Positions 1 to 12,484 are shown, counted from the first letter of the stretch. The stretch is DNA of 64,000 nt from Epiperipatus broadwayi (GCA_028023455.1 JAQFVV010012574.1:1824959-1888958), one strand, 5' to 3'. Numbers and translations: made by a program. Notes: generated from the sequence alone by a model not told the origin.

Positions 1-479
1 TGATTTAATGCAAAAAATTGTCACACTCAGGAGGTTACAAATTTATTGCCATCCTATTAATTGAAAGGAAACCCTTTGATTCCTCTTGGAGTCCTTAAAG
101 GAACTGAGCAAGGCAAATTCTTAATGTCCACTCCATACATTATTGTCATTACAGCTGTTATTACTATGTGATTGTACATATAGTATACAAACATGGATGG
201 GCTGCTCACCAACACGCATTAGCCAGTGTGACAAGGTTATTGGATTTTTACCTCTGAGTTTAAGATCTAAAAACACCATAGACTTTCTTCTCAGTTGCCT
301 GATAAGGCAGAATGAATGCTTGTGTAAATGATAAATATTTTTCCAATATATATATACAATTATGACAGACAAAACTAAATCATGGCCCTTATTCCCAGGA
401 GACTGTAAAGTCACCAACCAAGGCAGAGGGTGCTAAGAATCCCCTGATTGTGGTTCCAGGTTGCCATTTGATGATGACT

Positions 480-1625
480 TTTTTTTATTTAGGTACTTAC
501 AACTACAGATCACTTTCAAGTGAAGGAATATTGCAAGAGTTAGAAAAAAACTGTCTTATATTAAATGGGACATTATTGGACTTTGTGGAGTTAGAAAAAA
601 AGATAAAGAGACAATTGTTTTAAAAAGTGAACATGTACTCTACTATAAAGGCACAAATATTGGAAATACAAGTGGAGTAGGATTCATTATAAATAAAAAG
701 TGGAAGAACAACATTGTGGAGATTGATGGTGTATTGGACAGAGTGGCAAGATTAGTTAAACAACTTAATAGCAGATACCAAATGCAGATAATTTAGGTTT
801 ATGCCCCAACAAGTTCTCAAAGTGATGAAGTAGTAGAAGATTTTTATATGGATGCACAAAAGGCTTTTGATCAGAGTAAACTGCATTTTAAAATTGTTAT
901 GGAAGACTTTAATGTTAGAATTGGTAAACAAATGAAAGATGAAAATGCTGTAGGTAATTTTGGTTATGCTAATAGAAATGAGAGAGGACATAGACTTGTG
1001 GAGTTTGCAGGAAAAGGAAAACTTTATATTATGAATTATTATTTTGCGAAAAAAATTTAAAAGGAAATGGACATGAAAGCATCCAAATGAAGGTACAGCA
1101 GCATTGGATTATATTTTGACTAACAGAAAATACATATTTCAAGATTGTGGTGTTCTTAATAAATTTAACAGAGAAAGTGATCATCGATTAGTAAGATGTG
1201 AAATACATGTTAATACAAAACTAGAGAGACAAAAATTATTAAGAATAACAATATTTACAGTTGATATTCCTAATTTTCAGAAACATTCTAGTGAATTTAA
1301 ATTAGAACTTACAAATAGGTTTCAAGTATTAGTAGAATTTGAACATGATTCAGATGTGAATGAAATTAATATGAAAACAACTGATACACTTTTAAAAACT
1401 GCAACAAAAATAGCTGGTGAAAAAAAGCAGCACTTGACCAATACCATTTCTAGTGAGACTAGAGAATTTATGAAGAAAAGAAGAAATATGAAGATATACA
1501 AAAATGATGCATTAAAAAGGATTGAATATCTCGAATTTTGTAAAATGATGTGGAAAAGAGTTGAAAATGATATAAAAAAAGTATAACTGTGAACTAGCAA
1601 GGAAAGCAGTAGAAGAAAATGAAAG
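480..1625 (+). pseudogene. Endonuclease and linker of RTE copy 1 (broken)
   Basis: Remnant of the exonuclease-endonuclease-phosphatase-like domain that nicks target DNA in RTE elements. Readable pieces are an N-terminal 'TYNYRSLSSEG' (about 493-525), 'EDFNVRIG' (903-926; the intact copy has GDFNARIG, so the Gly is changed to Glu) and 'DYILTNR' followed by 'ESDHRLVRC' (1107-1200), which carries the Ser-Asp-His signature. Frames are broken near 540, 1060 and 1585. The longest open pieces are 848-1060 and 1104-1586. Non-functional. Confidence 0.8.
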
Positions 1626-1734
1626 TCTCAAGAGTGTAAAACAACATTTTGCTATAGATAGGAAATTTATGTCTGCAATAAAAAAAAAAGCTGGAATTAT
1701 TACTAAAAAGAGAGATGACATCATGAAATGGATA

Positions 1735-3230
1735 TTACATCTTCTGAATTGCCCAGAATTTTAAATGAAGAAGTGAGACATGCAATTAAATACATGAAGG
1801 AAAAAAGACTCCAGGCAATGGTAGAATTATAATTGATATATTAAAAAAAGCAGGTGAAAAAATAGAATTTTTTTTAGCAACATTATATACCAAATGTCTA
1901 AATGATAAAGATGTACCAGATGATTGGAAGAATGCAGTAATAATATTAATATTTAAAAAAGGTGATAAAGAAAATATTAGAAATTACAGACCTATCAGCT
2001 TTTTATCAGTTACATACAAAATTTTTACCAAGATAATTACAACTCGTCTACAGAAAACATTGGATTTCCACCAACCAAGAGAACAAGCTGGATTTAAAAG
2101 TGGTTTTAGTACAGGAGATCATGTCCCGGGATTGAGAGAAGTTATAGAAAAAACAAATGAATATGAGTTGCCATTATGTTTTGGTTTGTAGATTATGAAA
2201 AGGCATTTGAATTTATAAACTTTTCTTCAGTGATTAAAGTATTGGATCATCAAGGTATAGATCCAAGATATTATCATATTTTAAAGACTATTTATAAAAA
2301 TGCAACAGCAACAATTAGATTAGAAAATGATACTGGGAAAGTCAACATTGAGAAGAGTGTAAGACAGGGTGATTCCATATCTCCAAAACTTTTTACAGCA
2401 GTGCTGCAAGAAGTATTTTGTGTATTAAAATGGGAAGCTAAAGGAGTGAAAGTAAATGGTGATTATTTAAGTCATTTAGATTTTTCAAATGATGTAGTTG
2501 TTTTTGCTAATAATGCTTTAGATCTACAGGAAATGTTGCAGTAGTTATCAGATGAAAGTAGGACTAAAGATAAATGTTAAAATGACTAAAGTAATGTTTA
2601 ATGGATTTTCTCAAAATATGAAAATAAAAATTGTTTATAATGAGTTAGAAAAAGTTAACAGTTACAAACGCCTTGGTCAGATTATTAATACAGATGGAAA
2701 CATAATGGATGAAATTAATCATAGAATTAAACTAGTTTGGAGTGCTTTTGGTAGAAATAACTTGACACTAAAAGGAAATATACCTACGTGTTTGTAAAGG
2801 AAGATTTTTAATAAATGTGTTTTACCTGTTCTCACTTATGGATCTGAGACTTGAACACTTAATAGAAGAGCAATACAGACTTCAGACCACTCAAAGAATT
2901 ATGGAGAGATGCATGTTGGGAGTAACAAGAAGAGATCGAAAACACAATATATCATTAAGAGAACAATAAGGTGTAACTGATTTTATTGAAAAAATTAAAA
3001 GATTAAAGTGAAGTTGGGCTAAACATATTGCTAGAAGAGATAATAATAGATGGACAATTGAAAGCTTAAACTGGATTCCAAGACATTGTAGAAGACTCAG
3101 GAAGAGACCACATGTGAGATGGATAGATGAAATAAGAAAGCATGCAGAGGTGATATGGAGAAGAGAAGCTAAAGCTTGGAGGTGGATTAAATTTGGAGAG
3201 ATGTTCATCCTGCAGTGGATTGATAATAGT
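1735..3230 (+). pseudogene. Reverse transcriptase of RTE copy 1 (broken)
   Basis: Degenerate RT domain plus C-terminus. Recognisable blocks are 'NYRPISFLSV' (about 1981-2010), 'EQAGFKSGFST' (2080-2112), 'FVDYEKAFEF' (motif A, about 2182-2212), 'VRQGDSISPKLFTAVLQ' (motif B, 2358-2408) and the motif C region, which reads LDFSND instead of LDFADD (2476-2493), so a catalytic Asp pair is lost. A stop follows at 2542, and the C-terminal part is split over three frames to about 3230. Longest open pieces: 2176-2544 and 2552-2797. Confidence 0.85.
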
Positions 3231-3289
3231 TGTTGATGATGATATTGTTTTACTTTAATATGCAAATTTAATTAAACTTTTTCTACCAT

Positions 3290-4500
3290 TATTAAAAATA
3301 AATATGTATTCATTAGTTTTTGCAAATACTGCACTTATCTCATGATAAACCAATAACCTTCAAGTACTGAACAAGTAATTAATCATTTCTCAACTGTATC
3401 CAGCATCACATGACTCTAATTTTTATGGTTCTATCATAAAGTAAATAAAGTGACCTATTGCAAAAATTCTAATTAGATTTCAGCTTTCATTGATAAACCC
3501 TCAGTTTGGAAAGTATCTACTAAAAATGTATTGCCTTTACTTTTTTCAAAATTCTTTCATAATATTTAGACGTTCATCTAGATATATCCTATACCAAAAT
3601 TAGCAAAACTTGTAACAGCGTAATTATGAGACAAATTAACTCATTGTTAAGCTCTTATAGTAAGTAACATTACTTTTACTAGCTGTGGTGATATTACTAA
3701 TTCAATAATGAAAGAAAGAAACAGCGCACTTGCAAAGGCAGTACTATCAGTCTTCTGAATTTTAGGCTTTTAAGATCATATATAATTTTCAATGATCATC
3801 CAATTTTGACACAGTTGGGAAATAATAATTGAAAGATCGATCTATAAACTAAAATATAATTTGTATTAGTTTAAAACTTATTTACTGTAAACTTCTTTTA
3901 AATTTGAACTGAATAGATATTTTAATATATTTAAAGGAGAGTTTGATTTGCTTTTTCTCCAGTAATTTAAAAATATTTATTGATAAACAGATCTTCGAAT
4001 TACTGTTTGCACGTAAGAGTATGCAAATTCAACCTTTTTAAAATAACACGTTGGGAAATAGTAATTGAAAGATCGATCTATAAACCAAAATATAATTTGT
4101 ATTAGTTTAAAACTTATTTTAAATAATATTTGAAAGTGTAAAAACAAAAGTTTTACAAACAATCATGTTTTAAAATAATAGTTTTGAAAGCAATACTGTC
4201 GTAGAAAAAAAAAGAAGCTTTTTTTAAAAAAAAAAAACACTGACCGATTTTTTAAAAAAACCCACTTTTAGAGTAAATAATTTAAAAAAAAGTTCGATTT
4301 TTAAAAATAAATAATTTTAAAATACATCGATTTATTAAATGGTGAAATAGAATGTAACAATATTAAATGGGAACGCATATTTAAATACTTGTGGCTTCTA
4401 AATTTAATCACACCTGTACATTATAGGGCATCCATGTTTTAAGTAATATGGACATAAAATAATCAAGCAGGCATTATTTCGCTTAGTTTTTCCGTTTGGA
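3290..4500. other. AT-rich gene-free stretch
   Basis: No coding signal or recognisable element apart from the direct repeat listed at 3813-4122 and homopurine/homopyrimidine tracts near 4206-4310. Confidence 0.6.
3813..4122 (+). repeat. 73-bp direct repeat, 236 bp apart
   Basis: The segment 3813-3885 recurs at 4050-4122 with about three differences; both copies contain the core 'GAAAGATCGATCTATAAAC'. The interval between them is not repeated. Probably a small segmental duplication or two arms of an unidentified element. Confidence 0.75.
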
Positions 4501-4508
4501 GAAACAAC

Positions 4509-4790
4509 GCCACCCATGTAGTGGGCTAGAATCTTGGTGTAGCAGACGAAGTAAGCTAAATCTGACGAAGTAAGCTAAATCTGTTTACGGATGATGTAAG
4601 CTACATGGCTTATGCATTGCAACCAGCACCACCAGGTGGGCAATTTTGCTGCCAGCTGGCTTGTGGAAGGTTCCTGTGCATATGAAGGGTTAACAGTGCC
4701 ACCTAGCGGGTGGAACAGGCATTTCTGATTTTTGGCCCCTACTCTGGATATTTCTGTGTGTTTACACAGAAACAGCGCCTCTAGCGGCTG
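4509..4790 (-). promoter_or_regulatory. Cluster of four CTCF-like motifs
   Basis: Four short motifs resembling the vertebrate/insect CTCF core (CC.C.AGRKGGCRCT) lie on the minus strand inside an island much richer in G+C than its surroundings: about 4509-4527 (CCCACTACATGGGTGGCG), 4624-4641 (GCCCACCTGGTGGTGC), 4695-4714 (CCACCCGCTAGGTGGCACTG) and 4771-4790 (CAGCCGCTAGAGGCGCTG). All point the same way, spaced about 70-115 bp. A 19-bp tandem duplication (4546-4583) lies between the first and second. CTCF is an insulator and chromatin-loop protein in bilaterians. The call rests on motif resemblance only; the island could instead be a transposon leader. Confidence 0.4.
4546..4583 (+). repeat. 19-bp tandem duplication
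   Basis: GACGAAGTAAGCTAAATCT occurs twice head to tail, within the G+C-richer island that holds the CTCF-like motifs. Confidence 0.9.
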
Positions 4791-4853
4791 GGGTATAACT
4801 GACCAAACAGTACCAAACTCCTTCATCACAATGAAAGCTTTTTAGGCATAAAC

Positions 4854-5807
4854 CAGTGGCATAATTACAAAGTCACACAGGAAGGCAATGCCTGTAGACC
4901 CACACAAGCCTGAGGCCCATAAACTTGAAAATATATCAATTAAAGTATATTCATTATGAAAACAATTATTAACTATATCTTATAAATTGCCATTATTATA
5001 TAAGAAATTGTAAAATTATTTTGAAAAATCCAAACAACACTTCGATGAATCGAGTGCCGACGTGACAGTTATTTCAAATTAGTGTCTTTGTAACCATGCA
5101 ATTTTGTTTTCTCATGTGTCATAGCATCAGCCGGGAAGCAAACCCACTAACCCAGGATAACTGCCTGTAAAGCAGCCGTCGCTGACATCTCGACCACCAA
5201 TGCTTGACTTGTAATCATGCAAATTAAAAGCTTTTTGTGGGAAGGCAAAAATAAAGCACTATTTTAGTTTTTTAGAACCTAAGAAAATTATCAGTATTAC
5301 TGACATTATTGATCTTAGAAATATGTACACAGAACTGTTTTTGGAACAGCTTGCTAAACAATGATGATTAAGAGTCAGACTTGTTAATTACTAAATACAA
5401 TTGTTTGGAAAGCAAATTTAATGAAATCTATATTGTTTTCTTGTTATTTTTTACACTTCCGGTAACTCTGGCTAGTGTTAAAAGATCAAAGTTTTAGTAA
5501 ATTAAGAATAATAAAAAAATTCAATTGGCCAAAACAGGCTTAAAGATCTTGCAATGTTAGCTACTGGGTAGAAGGAAGCATCAAAAATGAACTTAAAAGA
5601 ACTAATTAGTGATTTTGCAAATGCAGAAGTTAGGAAAAAGAATTTTTAAAGTGAGTACCTTTATTAAATTACCTTAGATGATATTTATAATATAAAATAA
5701 ATAATTAAAAATTTGTAAATACATAAAAAATCAAAATTCCAAATTTTAAAATGGGGCCCTTTTTTGAATTTCTGCTCTCAGGCCCAATTTTTCTAGTTAA
5801 GCCACTG
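4854..5807. mobile_element. Non-autonomous hAT-like element
   Basis: Imperfect terminal inverted repeats: the left end reads CAGTGGCATAATTAC (4854-4868) and the right end, read inward on the other strand, CAGTGGCTTAACTAG (5793-5807). They are flanked by an 8-bp direct repeat with one mismatch, GCATAAAC (4846-4853) and GAATAAAC (5808-5815). Eight-bp duplications and CAGTGGC-type ends are typical of hAT superfamily elements. There is no transposase ORF; the interior is AT-rich and holds a minus-strand tRNA-derived SINE, so the element predates or carried that insertion. Confidence 0.6.
5112..5210 (-). mobile_element. tRNA-derived SINE, family 1
   Basis: On the minus strand the sequence reads like copies at 11055-11160 and 21484-21585: GGTGGTCGAGATGTCAGC (A-box-like) followed after about 30 bp by a degenerate B box, then the shared GCTGATGCT.TGA.ACA motif. 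Class I tRNA (Leu/Ser-like) ancestry is suggested by GGTGGCC.AGTGG in the best copy. It lies inside the hAT-like element. Confidence 0.6.
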
Positions 5808-5819
5808 GAATAAACCTAA

Positions 5820-8010
5820 ATTATTTGCATTTAATATCAACTTTATTTTATATACCATCAATCTGCATAATGTTGTTCTCATTTTATTTATAACAAATCT
5901 TTGTAATAAAATACATGTTCACTTTTCCAATCAATTGTCCCTTCATCTTTTTGTTTAACTTCTCAAAGATCAACAATGTTGCATTTTATAAATGTGACTA
6001 AATCTATCAATTCCTTTACTTTGCTGTAATATTTTATATTAATGCAATTCAACCATCTTACTTCTAACATCTTTTAGCTAAAAAAAATGTATTGTATATA
6101 TATACACACACAATCTGATATTTTGACTGACCTGCAGCCTTAACTCAGAGCTGTGATGTAATGATAAATAATATGGAATTTTATAAACAAAAGAAAGGTT
6201 TATTAATGGGAGAAGTTACTTTATAAACTAATATATCATCATCACTAGTAATTAATTATCAAAAGATAAAACTGGATATCAAACCTATAACAATATATAT
6301 ATGCCGTTATATCACTGTCAATAAAAAGGTAAAAAGAACGATAAATAAAATTGTTCTCAATCAGAATTGTAAAAATATTAATAAAAACTTTATTTAAAAC
6401 AAAATATAAAATTGCACAGATAGAAAACTATTGAATAATTACTTAAAGTAACTTAAAATCTAAAGATAAAAGTTTATTTAGTTTCTATTCAGAAATTATG
6501 TTTAGGGAATTTAAATGAAATGATTCAATAGCAAACAGGTCTTTGAGGGCATTTAACTAATCAATCAAATAAGAATGTAATTAAAAAATTACTAGTAATA
6601 AAATATGATGTTCCTTCTCAAAAGTAATTGCCCAATAAACTCGAATAAACACATGGCCCACAGAGAAAATGATCATCACCAATAAGATCACAAAATCAGG
6701 CAAGATCGAACCTGTAAATTGATGATAAGGAATTCAAAATGATATAAAAGAGAAGTAAAGAAAAGTGGAGTTTTGTTCTTTGATATTATTCTTGTTCATT
6801 ACATAATTTAAGCATATTCATATGTATTGCGGACCTAAAATGTAAGGGTTATGTAATCAATTAATTTCCCCATATTTGCACCAGTTGAAGTGACCTCCGG
6901 AGCTATGGTTCCTGAAAAGCAGCAAACAATGGACTAGTCTTCCCAAAAACAATATTGATACCAAAATTGACTTCGACTGGAGTTATGCGATACATCGTGG
7001 ACCACTAAGAGTGACTTCAAATAAATTTACCACCACAGAATGTATGAACTTTATAATCTAAAAAAGAACTCTTCAAATATTATATCAAAACAGTACCTAA
7101 CTCAGAGTCTCTTATCTAATTACACAGAAATTTAAATTATTTGTTCTATTTTCTTTTAATATGTTTGCTATTACTATTATTTCCATTCTCATAATCTCTT
7201 TTAAATTAATAATTTAAAAATAGGCATAAATAGCTGCATAGATTTGTAAGATTATGTTTAAGTGGGTTAATTTTGAGATATTTGTTTCATAGTTGAATCA
7301 GTGCTGGTGGAAGAATGTACGGGTGTTTTATGACAATGTGATATGGGGAGGTGCATTGGATTCTCATTCCCTTGTGTCACATTAGCATACAAGACATAGT
7401 ACCCAACCGAATGCATGGCCCAAAAGTGTAGCCATCACATTGCCAATGGACATAGATGTATTTCCTATGCCATTGATCTCCATATGCTCTGGCTAGTAAT
7501 AGTAAGATGGTAAAGACCGCAATCTTCCATTATGGAGCACGTCTAATATATATTCTAAATGATTACCTCACCAGACAGATGCCCATTCCTGTACTGGACA
7601 AGGGTCATTCTTTTTTAAATGATATCATGCTACAGATGCACATTCCTATCAGCATGGTTTTTTTATGCTAACATCATTTTGCATTGATCACATCGGTATA
7701 TCCATAAGCTGGCATTAGTTTGGAAATGAACTTGCAGCCTAGAGTTAAAAGAATCGAGATATAAATGTGTAATCTATGTAGTGTATTTACGTTTAACAAA
7801 ATACTGAAATTGTATTAAATCTTAAATTCATTCATCTGTGCACATAATTAAATTTACTCAGTAGTTCATTCATTTTTCATAATTTGTTTCAATGTGTGTG
7901 CGTAATAATAAAAATGTTTTGTTTAATTTTGGCATTGGCTTATTTTTGTATATTTTTAATAAAAAAAATTTTAAAAATCAAGAGTTTGAATTTTTAAATA
8001 GACAGTGTTA
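5820..8010. other. AT-rich gene-free stretch
   Basis: No ORF, RNA gene or element that I can defend. The stretch 6880-7030 and the stretch 7290-7740 are somewhat richer in G+C than their surroundings and may be old repeats, but show no coding frame or inverted ends. Confidence 0.5.
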
Positions 8011-8019
8011 TTTTTAGCT

Positions 8020-8180
8020 CAGCTTCTCCATGAGTTAGTGGTTAGGGCTATCGATCAATAGAAGTTGAATCTTACCCATACATGTCTCTATTGTATAAAT
8101 GTTCTAGGTTCTAATAGCCTAATGGTGCCCTGGTATGGCAGATAAGAGTCGCCACCTGACCATTATAAACCAGATTACCT
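8020..8180 (+). mobile_element. Possible degenerate tRNA-derived SINE
   Basis: GTTAGTGGTTAGGGCTATCG (8035-8054) resembles a tRNA 5' half with A box. AGGTTCTAATAGCC (about 8105) resembles a B box, and a non-tRNA tail follows. The spacing between boxes is about 70 bp, longer than in a real tRNA. No second copy was found in the window. Confidence 0.35.
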
Positions 8181-8189
8181 TTTTGAAGA

Positions 8190-9295
8190 TTTCCTACTCC
8201 TCCAATCTTTAAGTATTAAAAAAGTAACCCTCTTTAAAAACATATTTCTTCTTCTCTGTATAATCTAAATGCACTTCTCTTAATTCTTTTTTTAAACTTT
8301 TGCACTACTGTTCTTATTTTTAAAATACTATTTTTTGTTCTTTTTAAAAAACATTGACAAAAGTTATATTTTTCTTCTGCTTTCTTTTCCTAATTATCTA
8401 ATAATCATATAAAGCTACAATCCAAACAAAATACCAATAGATATCTGTATCCTTTTTAAAAGATAGTTTACTATTTCAATTCTTTCTCTAATTTCTTTAT
8501 AACTACTTCCATCTTCAATTAATTAACTTCTTAAGTATTTAAAAAGATTAACCAACTCTATTATTGTTTAACTTATATTCTCCAATTATTTTTTTATCAC
8601 TTTAATTTTATTAGCTAAATTTCACATCTTAGATTCTATAAAATGCTTCAGTTCTAAATAATATCAATTAAGTTCATTCTCAATATTTTATTACCTTAAT
8701 TAGTTATTTAATCCAAAGAGTAATGAAAAATCGTAAGAAGCATGCTCTATAATCTTCAATCTCCTGTTTGCTTTATTTTAGTCTGACCACTAGTGTTTTT
8801 ATGTAGTAGATTTATATAAGTGGATTGAGATTTTTCAAACATCTCTACTATTTCTTGGAATAAAGTGGAGTGTCTTGACATTGGATCCATCCAATTCAAC
8901 TTTCTGGTTCTAATATAAAAGACGAGACTTTTCTACTTCAAATAACCTAAATCTCATTATTTGATTTTTCTCTGTCCATTTCTTTTTTTTTCTTTGCATC
9001 TTATATTAAGATATACATTAATTATTATTACCTTGCATGGGTTGAGGTAGAGGTGAAATGACATACTCTGGACTTCAAAATCCATGTATGACAGCCTTGT
9101 GTTACATAATTTGTAACGTATTAGAGTGAAGTCATGGTCCAGCTCTGTTATTCTGATGCTCAGACTTGATTTGAATTCCAATCAAAAAACCATTTGACTT
9201 TTTTAATTAATCTATTTAAACCTAAAACCTTTCAAATTACTTTTTTATATAAAAATGGCAGATATAATTTAGTGCACTGCATTATATTTATTTTT
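8190..9295. other. AT-rich gene-free stretch
   Basis: Pyrimidine-rich, low-complexity sequence to about 8800, then unremarkable AT-rich DNA. An open frame on the minus strand at 8957-9181 has no recognisable features and is likely chance. Confidence 0.5.
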
Positions 9296-9313
9296 GAATT
9301 TATATCCATTTTA

Positions 9314-9504
9314 AACCACTAAATATCACATGTTAACCATCTCTTATACTAGCACTTAATTGTTATTAAACAAGGCAAAACTCTCCATACAGTAGTGCCA
9401 CCCTGTGCCAACCACAGTAATCAATGGGTGCCAGAAGGCTTGGCATCCATTGATTACTCTGGTTGGCACAGGGTGGCACTACTGTATGAAGAGTTTTGCC
9501 TTGT
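9314..9504 (-). mobile_element. Family A foldback element, hairpin-only copy
   Basis: Short insertion with a nearly perfect internal hairpin (about 9373-9504) whose arms carry the family A motif GGCAAAACTCTCCATACAG. The family-specific end (reverse complement ..ATGTGATATTTAGTGG) is at the left, so the element lies on the minus strand. It is flanked by a 15-bp direct repeat, TTTATATCCATTTTA, at 9299-9313 and 9505-9519. The hammerhead-containing core of the longer copies is missing. No coding capacity. Confidence 0.8.
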
Positions 9505-9529
9505 TTTATATCCATTTTAGTGGTTCTCT

Positions 9530-10115
9530 CTCCAACATTTTTGCTTTTTTATTATTATTATTCATATCCAGGTCTAAATATTTCGATTTTATGTTTAGTC
9601 GTTTATTCAGGATCAAGATCAAAATGATATTATTGTAATTAGTCTTAATACAGCAATCATAAAAATACTATCAATGTTCAGTAATTCTTATTCCCTGTTG
9701 AAAAATTAAAAAATCCCGTTCTTACAATAATAAATTGGAAATATGCAAATAAACATACAGAAAGAAAGAAATGAAAATATGGCATAACAAAAAATAATAA
9801 TGTTAAAAGATTGTGTTAAATAATTTTCTTAAAACTGTTGACTTCGATTTACAAAGGAAGTTCGCGTAAAACAACATGTATAGCAATAAAGTCGCGGCTA
9901 ATTTTTCAACACATGTTTGGAATGTCTTTTTTATTTTTTTTAAAATTATATTCTGGATATTTTCCAAGCAGACTGCAATAAAAACTTTTCTTAACATTGC
10001 GATTTTTCTTTCAACTTTTTAAAGCAATTAAATTCACTTTTTTTTTTTTTTTAATGTAAAAAATTATTTCAATGAATATATATGACATACACACATTTAC
10101 TTGAATTACTTATTT
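9530..10115. other. AT-rich gene-free stretch
   Basis: Nothing recognisable. A minus-strand open frame at 9803-9997 lacks family features. Confidence 0.5.
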
Positions 10116-10128
10116 AAACATGTACATA

Positions 10129-10197
10129 AACAATAAACATCACGTGACCACCACCTCTTATGCTTGTGTATATACTATAGTGAGTTTTGCCTGTTTT
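10129..10197 (-). mobile_element. Family A mini-copy (69 bp)
   Basis: Contains only the two outer parts of family A: the conserved end (AATAAACATCACGTGACCAC on the plus strand) and the GAGTTTTGCCTGTTTT end. The 12-bp repeat AACATGTACATA occurs on both sides (10117-10128 and 10198-10209), which looks like a target-site duplication. Best read as an internally deleted copy on the minus strand. Confidence 0.7.
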
Positions 10198-10214
10198 AAC
10201 ATGTACATATATAA

Positions 10215-11050
10215 ATGTTTCTTTACCCAAAAATATGTTGCTCAATTAGATAATAAACAAATGTATTCATCGCCAGTACTTTGTTATTGCTGGTCATCCT
10301 TTTACAATCTAAACTAGTATTTCAATTTTTACATGCATTGGAATCAAAATTGTTCCGAGATGAAATTTAAGAAAAGCTAATTGGACTCAATACATCGGAT
10401 ATCCAGAAAAAAACGTGGAAAAAAAAAAGATCTTTACAATATAAAATTCTTGAATCTGTTATCTCAGTGACTTCTGCAACTTAATTTGACCTTATCTGAA
10501 ATATCCAGGTTTACTTTTAATAGACTCAACAGGATAAAGTCATTTAAGCTAAATTTAGGGTAGATGTTGAAAAAGTTCCAATTTGTACTTCTTTTTTTTT
10601 TTCTTTCAATATTTCATTCACTCAACAGACTTAGATGATTTTTTAGAATTACTCCTTTATCATTTATGATCATAGACTGTGTTGTAAAAGTTTGTTACTG
10701 TCATAAATGTTTGCTTTCACTTCTTCTGACTTAATGACTTTCCTATATGTGTGTATGTATATGCATTACTGTTTTATAAAAACCCATTATTGATTCTTTT
10801 GCCAATATATGACTGCTTCACATGAAATTATTAAAATATATGTCAAAGATAAATGCAAAATCATACTTATGACAAAAAATGTACATATAATTCAATTTGA
10901 TTTTTTTTTTTACTAAACTATTTTAAATATATATAACGTGGTTATTAAAATAGCTTGCTGAGGAGTAAAAGTTACAGAACCAAGCAAATAAAAAAAAAAT
11001 CGACTTAGTATTTGATATAACACTTTTATGTTGCAATAAGTGTGGAAACT
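10215..11050. other. AT-rich gene-free stretch
   Basis: Homopolymer tracts and AT-rich DNA only; no gene or element recognised. Confidence 0.5.
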
Positions 11051-11054
11051 AGTC

Positions 11055-11160
11055 AAGTGTTGGTAGCCGAGAAGTCAGCACAGTTGCCCTGCAAGCAGTT
11101 GCTTGTAGACAGTTGTTTTGGGTTCACTTCCTGGGCGATGCTTTGATATATGGAAAAAAA
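11055..11160 (+). mobile_element. tRNA-derived SINE, family 1
   Basis: TTGGTAGCCGAGAAGTCAGC is an A-box region and GGGTTCACTTCCTGG (about 11109-11123) a B-box region, followed by GCGATGCTTTGATATATGG and an A-run. It is homologous to 21484-21585 and 5112-5210. Pol III-transcribed, non-coding, mobilised in trans by a LINE. Confidence 0.75.
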
Positions 11161-11169
11161 AAGTATGGA

Positions 11170-12310
11170 ACTATACCAGAAAATGTTATTTATTAATAGA
11201 ACTGAACCTTAATCAGTCACTCAAAGAGAGAGAAAGAGAATTAAAATGATCATAGTGATCTGTAGCATAGATGGACTAGTTTGTTTTTTTACTCCCCTAC
11301 CTCTACATTTCTACATTAAAATATATGAGGATTTAAATCTTGGTTAGGAATAATTACATTCACTACCTTTGGACAGAATATTCTAACTAATTATTATGGT
11401 CAGACTGGATATATAGCCAGATTTCTTGACCACCATTTCCATAAAATATATTCTAGTAAAGACAATGTCTATCCTGTCTCACCATAGATGTTATTCATTT
11501 ATATCTTCCATACTGCAAATTAGAATGTCATCTCTATAATGAAAAACATTTATAGGCTTCACATCTCTCCCTAGCTTCTTAGATGTTACCCCCTCTATTA
11601 ACCTATAACCAACTCAGAAAAACATGACAATGTATCATAGTATATGTGTACAAGCTATACTTAACTCGGGTTGGAATGAGAGAGAAAAGACGAATAACTA
11701 TATTTACAAATAAAAGTATTAAAAAAATATTTACATATCTACAATATTTACAATTATTATAATGTACTTTTGTATAAATCAAATGCATAATATATATTTT
11801 TAAATGGGAAGGTACTCATATTGAAGAAAAGTCATTTAATTGGATTGAATTTACCTTATGAGCTCCAATATCTTATATAAAATCTAGAACAATCACACTA
11901 TTATTATTTCTAAGTTCACACCAATTCATAACAGACTCCCAATAAAAACTAAAATAAATAAATAAATAAATATAACGAACAAATTATAATCACTGTTAAT
12001 TATTCATTATTGGACAAGAAATCAATTATAAATTCTGTTTGGCATAACTTTCAAATATTAAAAAAATAATAGAAGAAAATTATAATCACTTTTATAATTT
12101 TGTTATAATTAGTCTTAAAAGCCTTTCATTCTAAATCGAATATTATCAGAATTTAGATTTTACCATTAGTCAACTAAAAAAAATAGGTTTGAACCTTCTT
12201 GAAAAAAAAGGATCTATAGGACAGTCACTAACAATAAAATTTAAGGTTTCTTTTGATATACTTTCTTGAGTTCTTCTTCAGACAGAAATGATGGTACATA
12301 TAGATTACGT
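11170..12310. other. AT-rich gene-free stretch
   Basis: Contains a short (AAAT)n run near 11955-11972. No gene recognised. Confidence 0.5.
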
Positions 12311-12316
12311 GTTTAT

Positions 12317-12484
12317 CATGAATCATCATCATCAACCATTATCAATCCACTGCAGGATGAAGGTCTCTCCAAGTTTAATCCATCTTCTCCAATCTTTAGC
12401 TTCTCTTCTCCACATCACCCCAGCACACTTTTTTATTTCATCCATCCATCTCACATGTGGCCTCTTTCTGGGCCTTTTACAATT
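12317..12484 (-). mobile_element. RTE LINE, 5'-truncated 3' end
   Basis: Reverse complement of the last about 165 bp of the RTE copies at 52-3240 and 43187-46445. It encodes the ..WMDEI.. region, then the terminal ATTGATAATGG and a (GAT)n tail, seen as ATCATCATCATC at 12317-12328. Severe 5' truncation is the normal product of target-primed reverse transcription. A short perfect hairpin CTGGC/GCCAG lies just beyond its 5' end (12500-12515). Confidence 0.85.

Larger units (their letters stand above)
52..3240 (+). mobile_element. RTE-type LINE, eroded copy 1
   Basis: Near full-length but dead non-LTR retrotransposon, colinear with the better copy at 43187-46445 from the 5' leader to the 3' end. 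Order: leader (52-480), apurinic-like endonuclease, linker, reverse transcriptase, C-terminal region, and a 3' end with a short TGA/GAT repeat (3232-3241), as is usual for the RTE clade, which ends in short tandem repeats rather than poly-A. Compared with copy 2 it carries many stops and frameshifts and lacks about 60 bp between the linker and RT (near 1727). I see no convincing target-site duplication. RTE assignment rests on the single endonuclease-RT layout, the RT motif style and the 3' tail; I could not compare it with a database. Confidence 0.85.

Noticed and set aside
4575-4829. 84-codon minus-strand open frame in the G+C island
   Set aside because: Open because of local composition; no family features or splice signals, and it overlaps the CTCF-like motif cluster.
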